A stretch of DNA of 64,000 bases from Desmodesmus armatus (Eukaryota; Chlorophyta; Chlorophyceae; Sphaeropleales; Scenedesmaceae), in assembly GCA_007449985.2 (NCBI GenBank), contig VIIQ02000614.1:248001-312000 (forward strand). The letters are read 5' to 3'. Of the stretch, positions 42,852 through 53,700 are shown one piece after another (the stretch's first letter is position 1; each line of letters begins with the position of its first letter). The notes under the pieces were generated by a model. The model was given only the letters and a program-made list of their open reading frames with translations, did not search any database and was not told the origin of the DNA. The position numbers were made by a program, and so were the translations under genes.

Positions 42852-45800
42852 CTACAGGGCTGCTGCTGCCATTGCTGCCGTTGCTGCGCTGCTGCGTGGG
42901 TGCAGGTGGCAGCGGATGCCCTTGGTTCCTGCTGTCTGCAGTGTGAGGTGGGTGCTCTCACGGCTGATGATGCCGGGGCGGCCCCCCATCTCTGGCGCCA
43001 GCTCGATCCTGAAGTTAGCCAGCAGCTTGGCCAGCAGGGTCATCACCTCCATCTTGGCCAGGGACTGACCCACGCAGTTGCGGGGGCCCTCGCTGAACGG
43101 CATGAACGTGATGCCGCGCTTGCCTATGGGAGGGGAGGGGGGCAGGCAGGCGGGGGCAGGGGAAGAGGAAGAGAGAGGTGCACCAGGGGGGCAGGGGCGT
43201 CAGCAGGGGTTGCCAACAGCACTTGCAGTGATCATGTGGGCGATACGCACTGCAGCAGCCAGTGCATTGTTCCTCTGCAGGCCGCAGCTTTGCTTGACAT
43301 GCATACACAGGGTCCTACAGGCACCACATCGGCTGGCCAACCGGTCCCATGCAGACCTAGCATGAGACGTCAGCACAACCACCAACAGCCTTGCCGCTGC
43401 ACCACCCTGTCCCACGCCCTGCTGCTATCATAGCACTGTGCCACTCACCGCCGCTGGTGTTGGTGGTGCTGTCGTACACATACGTCTCCACAGGCACATC
43501 CAGCCAGCGCTCAGGCCTGAACACCTCAGGTTCCTGCCAGTTGTGCATGGTGTTGTGGATGGCAAACAGCGGCGTGCCCACCACCGTCCCCTTGGGGATC
43601 TTGTAGGGCCCGCACATCATGTCCCTGCCAGCCACGCGCCCCATCACTGACACCACGGGCAGCATGCGCATGGCCTCCTTGGTTGCTGCTGTGAGGTAGG
43701 GCATGGCTTTGAGGTCCTCCCACTGCAGCTCACGGGGTGTGGGGCGTGCTGGTGTGGCCAGCAGGCCCAGGCTGTCCAGCTCCTCTGCAATCTTCTCCTG
43801 CACGCCTGGCACTGTGGCGATGTTGAACAGGGTCCAGCTGGTGGTGTGGCCTGCAGGGAGGCCGGCAAGGCAGCAGGGCAAGCCTTAAGTTGAGACTATC
43901 AGCTGCAGCCACCTCGAAAACCCTGTTCCAACCCTGAGGAGGCGTGCTCAGCCAAAGAATGTTGGTCTGTGTCCAGTAATCAATGCAATCGAAGGTGCTG
44001 TTTGGTGAAAACATCACCGAACAGCACTTACGAATGCATTGAGTACTGGACACAGACCAACAACCCAGCTGCTGTTTGCGCATTGGTCCTCGCCTGTCAG
44101 CTGCACAAGTACACACCCACACATCCGCCCAGACCATGCGCACCTGTTGTCTCAAAGCCCTCCACAAACAGGATGCCGATCTCTGACAGCACACGTGCCT
44201 CAGGGATCTCCGGGTGCTCCAGCAGCACCCTGCACAGCTGTGTGGAGATGTCCTGGTCGTCAACATCAGGAGCACCCCGCTGCCTCAGCTCACGCAGCAG
44301 CACTGACATCTCCTCCTGGAACATGTTGAACGCCCGGGAGCCTGCAGCACGACGACAGCAGCCGACAGTCCCGACAGCACACAGCACATCGGCATACCAG
44401 CAGTGCAGTCAGCTTGACAGGCTGGCAGACGCTGTGACGCGTGATTGGGTGGTGAGTAGGCGCGCACTACATGTGGCTGGCTTCCTCTGCAAGGCAGGCA
44501 GGCGACTGCCAGCTTCCAGCCAGTAGTGAACGGAAGGCGACCTCTTCTGCCAATCCCAGCACCAGCACCAGCACCAGCACCAACACCAGCACCACCACCA
44601 CCAGCCCCAGCACCCTGTGCAGCCCTTGTGCTCACCCTTGGGTCCGTTTTTGTGCAGCCCGGGGAAGAGCTCACGCAGCGGGTTGGCAATGCGCAGCATC
44701 ACCTCTGTGAAGCAGCGTGGCAGCACGCGGATGAGGTGCTCGTACTCGGGCACATCCTTGTGCACACAGCCATAGTCGTGGTTGAAGCCCGCCTGCACAC
44801 ACAACACACCAAAGCACAGCACCGCCCAGCACACATAGTGAAGCTCCAGCTAAAGTCGACTGGCACAGTGTCACCTCTCCCACAACACGGTGACTGGTAT
44901 CCTTGCCCTTCAACCCTTGCACAGCTATCAAAGCAACAGCTGCTGTCTCCTGTTTGTGTGTTGTGCTGGAGCCGCCAGCCTTCACCACAGTACCTGTACA
45001 AACCGTGCTGCTGCTCACCAGGCCGATCACGTCCAGTGTGACCCTGAGTGCTGCCTGGTCCACATCGATGGAGGCCTCAGGGCCGAGGGCATGCAGCCGC
45101 TCGATCAGCTGGTTGATGGTGCCAAGGACCACGGGGAACTTCTTCTTGATGTTCTGCACAAGCACAAACAAGCATTTGCATGGCGTCACACCAAACTCTG
45201 TGCAGGTGTGCCGCGCAAACATCGCGTGTCCACACGCTTCCCGCCTGACATGCCGTAAACAAGCATGCCTGTCATATCTGGGGCGAAGACAGAACAGCTG
45301 CCAACGTGATGCCAGCTTTGCTGGAGCATTTCAGCTGCACGTAAACCCTGGGCGTGCGGCGCTGCTTGCCGCCTCACCTGCATGCTGAAGCTGACTGCAA
45401 CTGCCTTGCGGATGGCCTTCCACGTGTCGTCTGCCTGTGAGGTCAGCAGGTTGGGGTTGCCGTGTGGGTCGCACATCTTGTTGATGGGCGCATACACCAG
45501 CGCTGCCTTGTCCATAGCACCCTCACCACGCCCCATGATGGCTGCTAGGGCCACAGGGTCTGTCACCACCAGTGCATCCTGCCACAGGAACTTCAGCCTG
45601 TAGATGCCCCCGTGTTGGTTAGTCCACTCCAGGAGTTTCCGGTGGAAGTCAGCACGCAGGCACTCCAGTATGTTGCCCACAACAGGCTTTGCATGCTTCC
45701 AAGGGCCCGGGATCCGGTCAAGGTCATACTTGGGTTTCCTGCAGGAGTAGTGTGGGGTGGTGATGGTGGTGGTGAATGTTGGTGTTGTTGTGGTGGTGGT

Positions 45801-46414
45801 GGTGGTGGTGGTGCTGGTGGTGGGGTGTGGAGGTGGCCAGACGGCAGTGGTGACGAATGTTTGAGGGCTGCTGCCAAAGACAGGGTACGACTACTCTGCA
45901 GACTTCAAGGGACCCCTGCACAAGCGCTGTGTGTGCTGCTGCAGGTGCCGTCCCTACTGCTAGACAGCCCCCTCATGTGTGAGATTGGCCGAAGCTGATA
46001 AGCTCTACCACAGCTTTACCCATTTCAGGCAAGGTGTACCAATGCACCACCACCACCCCTACACGCACCCCCCACAGGTGCTGCCATGACTAGTAAGCAA
46101 CAAGGGTTCCTGACTGCAGAGTGGTCTGCTGCTGGTGCATGCTGCGTGTGTCGCTGCAGTCACAAGGGGGCGCTGTTCGTGTGACACCAGCTACGCATGT
46201 GGGGCAACAGAGTGCCCTGTTGAGCATGAATGCACCGTCCTTGCGCACTGCTGTTAGCTTGCACTTGCCTGTTCAAGTAGAGGTACACCGCAAGGAGCAG
46301 TCCCGCCAAAAGTGTGACAAGGCCAACCTCTGACTGCAGCAGGTGCAGGAACGAGGGCTGCTGGCTGTAACGCAGACCACTGCCAGACAGCCTCATGACA
46401 TAGTCAGATGACAT
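42852..46414 (-). CDS. Cytochrome P450 (copy 2), intact
   Basis: Intact tandem paralogue of copy 1, same strand. Seven exons: 46269-46414, 45378-45738, 45019-45153, 44636-44792, 44144-44341, 43449-43850, 42852-43123 (556 residues, phases agree throughout). The N-terminal exon encodes a membrane anchor (EVGLVTLLAGLLLAVYLYLN). Landmarks: KPKYDLDRIPGPW after the anchor, EGFETTGHTTSW, KEAMRMLPVV (ExxR), FRPERWLDVPV, FSEGPRNCVGQSLAKMEV (heme Cys). Exon 2 equals exons 2-4 of copy 1, and exon 6 equals exons 8-10 of copy 1, so four introns differ between the copies. The exon 1 donor is GC (ACAG|GCAAGT), the only choice that keeps the phase shared with copy 1. An in-frame extension to 46498 is possible but lacks P450 character. 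Confidence 0.92.
43960..44062. repeat. Inverted repeat (hairpin) in intron 5 of P450 copy 2
   Basis: Arms of about 48 bases (left starting TTGGTCTGTGTCCAGTA, right ending TACTGGACACAGACCAA) pair with about five mismatches around a loop of roughly five bases. It lies in the middle of the 293-base intron 43851-44143. Length and pairing resemble plant and algal microRNA precursors or a small foldback MITE. It is unrelated in sequence to the hairpin in copy 1. Confidence 0.85.
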
Positions 46415-48151
46415 GCCTGTGGCACCCCTGCAGCAGCACAAGCAAACAATTTGGGTGTCAGAAGCTCTGATACTGCGACTCTCTGCAGCGTAACCCACCT
46501 GTCCTGCCCACTGCCCACCCCTGCCCAGACATGCATGTCCCCATATGGGGAGGAGTCAGTCACCCAGCCTCCCTCCCTGTGACTGAGGGCAAGGAGGTGC
46601 AGGATGATCTTACCCCAGCTTGCACGACCACACAGTTTGCAAGGAGGCGGGCGCACAGCTGTTGTAACCGGCGCTGCGGACCGATCTGGTCTTGGTCTTA
46701 GCTTTCTGTCCTGGCACCCTTGGCCATGATCAATGAGAAGAAGATGCTATTACTGACGTGACAGTGAAGTCATTGGCAACCACAGGCTGATGGCTGCCGG
46801 GGGCGCAACACAGGAACCTTCAAGGAACTGGGGGAGTGGCCCAGAGTGCACCACGTTGTCCGCAATGCAGTTGTAGAGAGATGACAGACTCTGAGGTCAA
46901 TACAGCGCTCAACACACCCACCACCGCTACACCCCACACTGACTGACCTGTTCGTCTCCAGCCACCCTGCAGCTCTGTGCTTTGCCCAGCACAACTCCTG
47001 CTTTTCAATACTTAGTGATTGTGGTCAACAAAGATATGGGCGATCAAGCACTTGGATGGATTGATGGATGTGAAGTAAACAGTCTACACGCTGAATCAAT
47101 TGCAACTACGTCAGCTAAAGCTTCTGCTAGGAGCAACTGTCTGGGACGTGCCAGGTAGTTACGTTGCACAGAGCTGGCGGGCGGGACCAATGACTAAAGA
47201 CAGGCTGGCCGGTGCCTGGCCAGTAGAAAGACAGGGCACGGTGAAGGAAGGGATTCAGACAACAGGTGTAAGCCAATGTGGCTGGCACCACCTTCCTTCA
47301 CAGACGCCTTGGTCCATTCCAGCTGACATGGCCCATCATGGCCGATCACCTTGCTGGGGCAAGGGTTTGGCTGTGAACTCTTCCCTTAACTCATGCTAAT
47401 GGCAGATTGAGAGGTTTGTGCTGTCTCATCAGACAACATCAGACAAGGTGTGAGGGTGAAGCACAGGCAGCCCAATGGTTTCAGTTGACTGAGTGATTTG
47501 GCTTGCCAAGTTGGGGTTACCCGCCGGGCCGGTTACCATGGCATGAGGGCACAACGTAATAGCGGCTTCACCACCACAGCAACACTTGACACAGCCAAAT
47601 AAAATCAAGTGTGCCTTGACAACGTTACAGCTCCCCAGCAGGTGCAACTGCACAGGTGACATGGGTCAGCACGGTGCAGGAAATGCGACACAGCAATGCA
47701 TGGACCAAACAGTGCTGGTGCAAGACATTGCTAACATTCAGCAGATGTGTGACAATAGTGACAGTGAAGGACACTGGGAAAGAAGAGCGAGTACAACTGC
47801 AAGATGCCAAGGACACAACACAGACCCGTTGCCTGCCATGCCAAAAGCAAAAGCCCACAGCCTACAACTCGGTCACATGCCTACAAATCGGTCACACTGT
47901 AAACCCAATTTACTGCGCAAGCCTGTACTGTGTACTACAAACTGCCAGTTGGTTTGCAAGCCGTACAAGCTGACTTCAAAATTCAATCTGGGTGGTACGT
48001 AAAGAAGCAGCTGACATGATGCAAACCAGTACACAGGTGCACATGATTGCGACCCCCTTCACATGGGTGCCGCACAACAACACTTTGCGCAAGTGATCAT
48101 CAGCGCAACGGCATAGCTAGCTGGCTGGCAGTCACCACCGCCAAGCCCAGC
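46415..48151. other. Intergenic region
   Basis: Nothing recognisable between P450 copy 2 and the armadillo-repeat gene. It must contain the P450 copy 2 promoter; no TATA-like element stands out. An open frame at 47586-48002 (plus) has no domain. Confidence 0.5.
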
Positions 48152-50719
48152 TCATGCCACAGCTGAGAATCCCCACCCTGCTCCCAAGGCCAGGCGGTGC
48201 AGGGTTGTCTCGGCTGCTGCCTGCACATGGCTGTCTGTGCTGCCCTGGAGGTGGAACAGTGCAGCCACACAGGCCGGCTCAGCTGCAATGGCCTGGTTCC
48301 CAGCCATATCTACCGCCAGTTGAGACAACACCTCCGCACCCGCACGCTGCAGGTCCACATGCTGGCCGCCGGTGCCACTGCCCAGCAGCTTGGCCAGTGC
48401 TGTGACCCAGCCTGCCTCGGCTGCAACGGCTGCCCTGATGGATGTGGAGATGTCCTCGCTGGAGCGTGGCATCTCACGCACAACGCGCCACAGCGCCTGT
48501 AAAGCCGCCCCTTGCACACTTGCGTCATTGGCGTGCAGCAGCTGCACCAGTGCAGGCAAGCAGCCCGGCTCTGCTGCGACTGCCTGGCCAAGTTTGGCAT
48601 TGTTGGCCGCTGTGCGCCACAGGGCCTCTGCAGCTGCTGCTTGTGCTGTCACACTGTTGCTGCTTAGCAGCTGCACAAGCCCCCTGATGCACTCTGGCGC
48701 TGCTGCAACATCGGCAGGCCTCTGCATTGCCATGTAGCACAGCACCTGGGCGGCTGTGGCCTTGACAGGCACGGCTATGAGGCTGACATGGACCTGTGCC
48801 AATGCTGCAAAGGAGCCTGGCAACTTTGCAATGCCTTTCCTGCTGCCAGCATCTTCGAACAACACACGATGCAGGGCGGCCAGGGCTGCCTGCTGCGCGC
48901 TCTCAATGCCACTGCGCAGCAGCGCCACCAGGCCCTCCTTGCAGCCTGGCGCTGCTGCCACTGCAGCAGCGCTAGCACTGTCAGTTGCTATGAAGCTCAG
49001 CAGTGCTGCTGCACGCCTCTTCGCCTCCACATTGCTGCTGTTGAGCACCAGGGTGATGGCAGCAGGCCAGCCTGGCACGGCTGTGACAATTGCCCTGCTG
49101 TCAGAAACCCTGCTCACGACGCCATGCAGCGCATGTACAGCTGCCTTCCGTGCGACAGCACTGCTGCTGCTGAGCAGCGCCACCAGGCTCTCAATGCAAC
49201 CTGGCTCTGCTGCAATAGCAACAGAACTCTCAATGGGCAGCAAGCTCAGCAGCCAGGCAGCAAACCCCTTGACAGCCACAGCGCTGTCGCTGTCCAGCAC
49301 CTGCGCCAGGGCAACCACGCAGCCTTGCATGGCTGTGACAGCTGCCCTCCTGGCAGGTTCCCTGCTGATGATGTCGCGCAGTGCCAGTACTGCTACCTTC
49401 TGTGAGTCAGCGCTGTCGCTGGCGAGCAGCTGCACCAGCCCTGTGATGCACCCTGGCTCCACGGCAACGGCAGCAGCATTCTCAGCTGCCACGCACCTCA
49501 GCACCCCAGCCGCACGCCTCCTCACAGCCACAGTGCTGCTGCTGTTTGTTAGCACCTGCGCCATCATCTTGACCAGGCCAGCAAGGCAGCTGGCACCTGA
49601 TATGGCTGTGAAAGCTTCCCTGCTAGCTGGTGCCCCTGACACCCCGCATACGCAGCTATACAGGGCCCCTGCAGCTGCCTTCTGTGCGTCAACACTGCTA
49701 CTGCTGAGCAGCGCCACGAGGCCCGCGATGCATCCTGGCTCTGCTGCAATGGCAGCAGCAGCGCCATCAACTGCCAGCCAGCTCAGGACCCCGGCCGCGC
49801 GCACAGCCACAGCGTTGCCGTTGTCCAGCAGCTGTGTCAGGGCAGCCGGGCAGCCTGGCAGAGCTGCAACAGCTGCAGGGTCCACACACACCAGGCCATG
49901 CAGCACAGCTAGAGCCGCCTCCTGCACAGCCACACTGGTGCTACTGAGCAGCTGCACCAGTGCAGTGAGGCAGCCTTGCTGTGCAGTTAGCGCCTGCCGG
50001 AACCTCTGCAGAGCTGCCAGCTTGAATAGTGCCTCTGCAGCTGCCTGCTGCACCCCAACCACCCCATCGCCCAGCAGCCTTGCAAGTGCAGCTACTATAA
50101 GCCCCGCATCCGCTGCAATAGCTGCCTGGTTGGCTGGGCTGTTGAGGTCCAAGCGGCTTAGGGCGCGAGCAGCTGCCTCCTGCGCACCTGCGTCATCGCT
50201 GCGCAACTGCTGCAGCAGCATTGCGACCTCCCCCTGCTGCTGCCTGGCTGTGTTGCTGTCCTGCAGAATGGCAGATTTGCTGCGCTTGGGAGGTGGCTGG
50301 TCCTCTGCATCTGTCTCTGGCCCCCTCCGCTGCCCCACCACTGCTGTGGCTGCTCCTGCAACATTTGCACCCTGAGCGCCAGCTGCAGTGCCAGGCTCGC
50401 CAGCTGCAGCAGCAGCAGCTACCAGGGCTTGCTGCTGCCCTCTTTGCGCCACCTGCTGCCAGCACAGGGCATATGCCAAGGGCCCACCCTTTGCGGCTGC
50501 AGCTGCTCCTGCAGTACTGCCTCCCTGGTTGACAGCGGCATGGCCAGGCTCGCCAGCTGCTGCAGCAGCTGCTGTGGCTTGCTGCAGGCTTCCTTGGCCC
50601 ACCTGCTGGGCCCCTTGAAGTGCTCCTGCCTTTGCAGTTGCGAGTGCTCCTGCAGCATTGACTCCCTGGTTGACAGCGGCAGGGCCAGTCTCACCAGCTG
50701 CTGCGGCAGCTTCTGTCAT
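48152..50719 (-). CDS. Armadillo-repeat protein; probable C-terminal part of the SET-armadillo gene
   Basis: An uninterrupted 855-codon frame. Residues 1-130 are Ala/Gly/Gln-rich with a cassette ending QRRGPETDAEDQPPPKRSK, a nuclear-localisation-type motif. From about residue 165 to the end run at least fourteen armadillo-like repeats of 41-44 residues, e.g. LVQLLSSTSVAVQEAALAVL, GLVALLSSSSVDAQKAAAGA, PALVQLLHANDASVQGAALQ, each followed by AAIAAEPGC-type loops. Such arrays bind peptides and act as scaffolds. The ATG at 50719 overlaps the stop of the upstream frame (ATGA). I think it is not a true start: the open frame extends upstream, with EAAEGDQWAGQQQKQQ matching a repeat of the upstream frame. 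See the following entry. Confidence 0.85.
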   Translation of the reverse strand: MTEAAAAAGETGPAAVNQGVNAAGALATAKAGALQGAQQVGQGSLQQATAAAAAAGEPGHAAVNQGGSTAGAAAAAKGGPLAYALCWQQVAQRGQQQALVAAAAAAGEPGTAAGAQGANVAGAATAVVGQRRGPETDAEDQPPPKRSKSAILQDSNTARQQQGEVAMLLQQLRSDDAGAQEAAARALSRLDLNSPANQAAIAADAGLIVAALARLLGDGVVGVQQAAAEALFKLAALQRFRQALTAQQGCLTALVQLLSSTSVAVQEAALAVLHGLVCVDPAAVAALPGCPAALTQLLDNGNAVAVRAAGVLSWLAVDGAAAAIAAEPGCIAGLVALLSSSSVDAQKAAAGALYSCVCGVSGAPASREAFTAISGASCLAGLVKMMAQVLTNSSSTVAVRRRAAGVLRCVAAENAAAVAVEPGCITGLVQLLASDSADSQKVAVLALRDIISREPARRAAVTAMQGCVVALAQVLDSDSAVAVKGFAAWLLSLLPIESSVAIAAEPGCIESLVALLSSSSAVARKAAVHALHGVVSRVSDSRAIVTAVPGWPAAITLVLNSSNVEAKRRAAALLSFIATDSASAAAVAAAPGCKEGLVALLRSGIESAQQAALAALHRVLFEDAGSRKGIAKLPGSFAALAQVHVSLIAVPVKATAAQVLCYMAMQRPADVAAAPECIRGLVQLLSSNSVTAQAAAAEALWRTAANNAKLGQAVAAEPGCLPALVQLLHANDASVQGAALQALWRVVREMPRSSEDISTSIRAAVAAEAGWVTALAKLLGSGTGGQHVDLQRAGAEVLSQLAVDMAGNQAIAAEPACVAALFHLQGSTDSHVQAAAETTLHRLALGAGWGFSAVA

Positions 50720-53700
50720 GGTTTGCTGCTTTTGCTGTTGCCCCGCCCACTGGTCCCCTTCAGCTGCCTCTGGGCCCTGTCCTGCCCGGCCAGTGCTGCT
50801 GCTGCTGCTGCTGGTGGTGGTGGTGACTGCCCCTGCTGCTGCTCAGGGTTGTGAAGGTCCTGTGGGCTGGTAGCTTTGCTGCGCTTGGCAGGTGGCTGGT
50901 CTCCTGCATCTGTCTCTGGCCCCCTCCGCTGCCCCACCATTGCTGCAGCTGCTGCTGCTGCAGCATTGGCACCCCGGGCGCCAGCTGCAGTGCCAGGCTC
51001 GCCAGCTGCTGCTGCAGCAGCTGCCATGGCTTGCTGCTGGCCTTCTTCCTTGGCCTTCTGGTTTCCTTCAGCTGCTGCTGAGGCCGGGAGCTCTGTTGCC
51101 TGTATTGCTGGTTCATTTGCCGCCTGATTGGTGGCTGCAGGGACAAGCTCACCAGCCGGTGCAGCAGCGTCTGCCATGGCTTGGTCCTGGTTTTGCTCAC
51201 CCACCTCCCTGTCCCCATCAGCTGGCTCTGGGCCCCTGTTCTGCCCTGCCTGTGCTGCGGCTGGTGCTCCTTGCATGCCGGCTGCAGCCACAGCTGCTGC
51301 TGCAGGCTCACCCGCTGCTGCAGCCGCTCCTGCAGCGATAGGCTCACCAGCTGTTGCAGCTGCTCCTGCCACAGGCTGGTGCTCCATGGGTTGACTGGCA
51401 GGTGCCCCAGCTGCTGCTGCTGCTGTCGCTGCTGCACCGCTGTCACATGCAGCGCACAGGCTGGCATATGCTGTCAAGGCAACCTGGGCCACCTGACCGG
51501 CATCAACCAACACGTCTGCAGCAGCAGCCAGGGGGGTGTCAGGTATGTACAGTTTGTGGCGCCCAAGAGCTGCTACTGTGCTGTAGGCTGCATCCTTCAG
51601 CTGCTGCAGGGACTGGGCAAGCCTTGCACTGTGTGCGCTGGTGCTGCGCTCCTGCTGCAGCTGGTCAGCCTGCCGCTTCAGCTCCTCCTTGTACTCACGG
51701 CGGTGCTTCTTCTCGCCTTCCAGCATGGCTTTCTGTGAGGCAAGGGACAGGCAACCCGCCATGTTGTCAGACCGGCAGCTGCAACATCCGCATGTAGCCG
51801 AGCAGAGGAACACAAACATGTCCATAGAGCAAAGAGGTTGCCTACAAGGTACGAGTGGTGCTCAGCATGGCATCAATTGCATTGTTTGGGCAAGAGAGTT
51901 TCAACAGCAATGCTGCTGCACCTACACACAGCCTGTGCACTGTTGAGCACTGGTGCAACACGTGGTGGCATGTATAGGAAGGAGCCAACCAGCACCCAAC
52001 CCCACCTGCAGCATCCTGTCCAGGCTCCTTCTGTTCTTCCAGTACTGCCGGTCGTAGTCAATGCAGATGTCCTCCCCTGAAGCGACTGTGATGTCACGCA
52101 GTGCCACGACAGCAACGTACACCTTGCCGGTGGTGTTGTCGCTGACAGGCAGCAGCACGGCGTTGGGGCCCCCCTGCACGCTGCGCTGCTCATCAAACAT
52201 ATGTTTGCCAGCAGGCCAGTCTGCTGCCAGGGCCCTGCAGTCCAGCATGTGTGCTAGAGGGTTACCGCCAAGGCATGGGGTGGCATCCACAACAAAGGTC
52301 GTCACAAAACCCTCCTGCTGCTCGCCCTGCTGTGGTGCTGCTGCTGCACCTGCTGCTGCAGCTGCTGTACCCCGCTGACGCTGTGAGCGGTCACTGGCTG
52401 GCCGCACCCGAACAGTGCCCTCGGGTTTGTTGACTTTGAAGTCATATATATACCTGTCGCACAAATGGCAGGACCAGCAGGAATACAGTTTGAAAACAAG
52501 CAGTAAAGCTGCCAGCGTTTGATGTGACGCTGCAAGTGGCGCAGGATGCATGTGCTTGCTGTAGGTTCGATGTGCAAACCGTACTAGCAGGCCCATACCG
52601 AAATAGTGCAGCTAACCACCACACAGCACCGCAATCCCTAAGAAAACGCGCTGGCCGACACAAATATTTTGTGGCCACGGGCGCCGCACACGTCCACATG
52701 TTGGGAATGACGGCATGCAACACTCAAGGTCTGATTGCTGCGGGAAGGTCCCATGTGCATGCCAGGACGCCTATGTTTGCAGGCATTGCTACAGCAGTAG
52801 GGCAGTCGTGTGCTCAACCTAAGCAGCCATGACCCGTTACCAGCCATCAGAAGCTTCTCAAAGCAGCACCCTCCGAGGATGTAGGTGCTGTGGCTGCTAC
52901 TGCCGCAAAGTCTGCGACAATTGCGGCCACAGCGCTTGCATCTTCTTGCACTGTCCCTTATCGAGCCTCAAAGTTCCAGCGTCGCCAGCACAGAGGGTGC
53001 AAGGATATCAGTTGGGTGGCAGGGCCTAGGGTGCGGGATCCAAGCCAAACAGTTCTAGCAGGTCAGCAGGTCAGTAATTTCGTCCCCAATGTTGTGCTGC
53101 TGCTGCCTATCGTGAGAGATAATAAGTAAAAAAACCCTCTACAACTCTCAACCTGCAACTGTTACAGTCGCAGCCAAATTGTGTCGGGACAGCCTGTTCC
53201 GGCCCCGCTGCTGCGACCCATGTGCCGACTGGAACCAATCAGTCGGAGCCAACAACCACGGCCGCGCCAACAGTTGAAGGGTGTACTGATGAATGGTTTG
53301 TTTGTGTGTGGCTGTGAAGTGACTAACAATTCCAGTGTGGTGAACATCTGCCCATCCTGCGGCACTGGAATAAGTATGCAGCCCTGGCCTTCTGAGTTGG
53401 CAGATCTACTTATACTTTTTACGGAGCCGTACTGCACTAGTGATGGTTATGAAAACAGTCACCCAGCTTGACGTTTCAAGATTTATACCACCACAGCCAA
53501 CAACATGCTCCTAGGCACTTGTATTGAACCAAGCGCCAGCATACTAAGCTACGCATAGTACGCGCACCATAGCATTCATGCAGGCCCTGCAGCTGACCAC
53601 TAGAATACTTTGACAGGTGGAGAGGGGCTTACAAATAGAGCTGCAACAATTGATGTAGCACATGATGTGATGTGCGGCGCCCCAGTTCAAGATCGGAGCA

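Noticed and set aside
48756..50375. 539-codon plus-strand frame
   Set aside because: It is the antisense shadow of the GC-rich armadillo array; its Ala/Ser/Thr composition mirrors the repeat codons and no domain is present.
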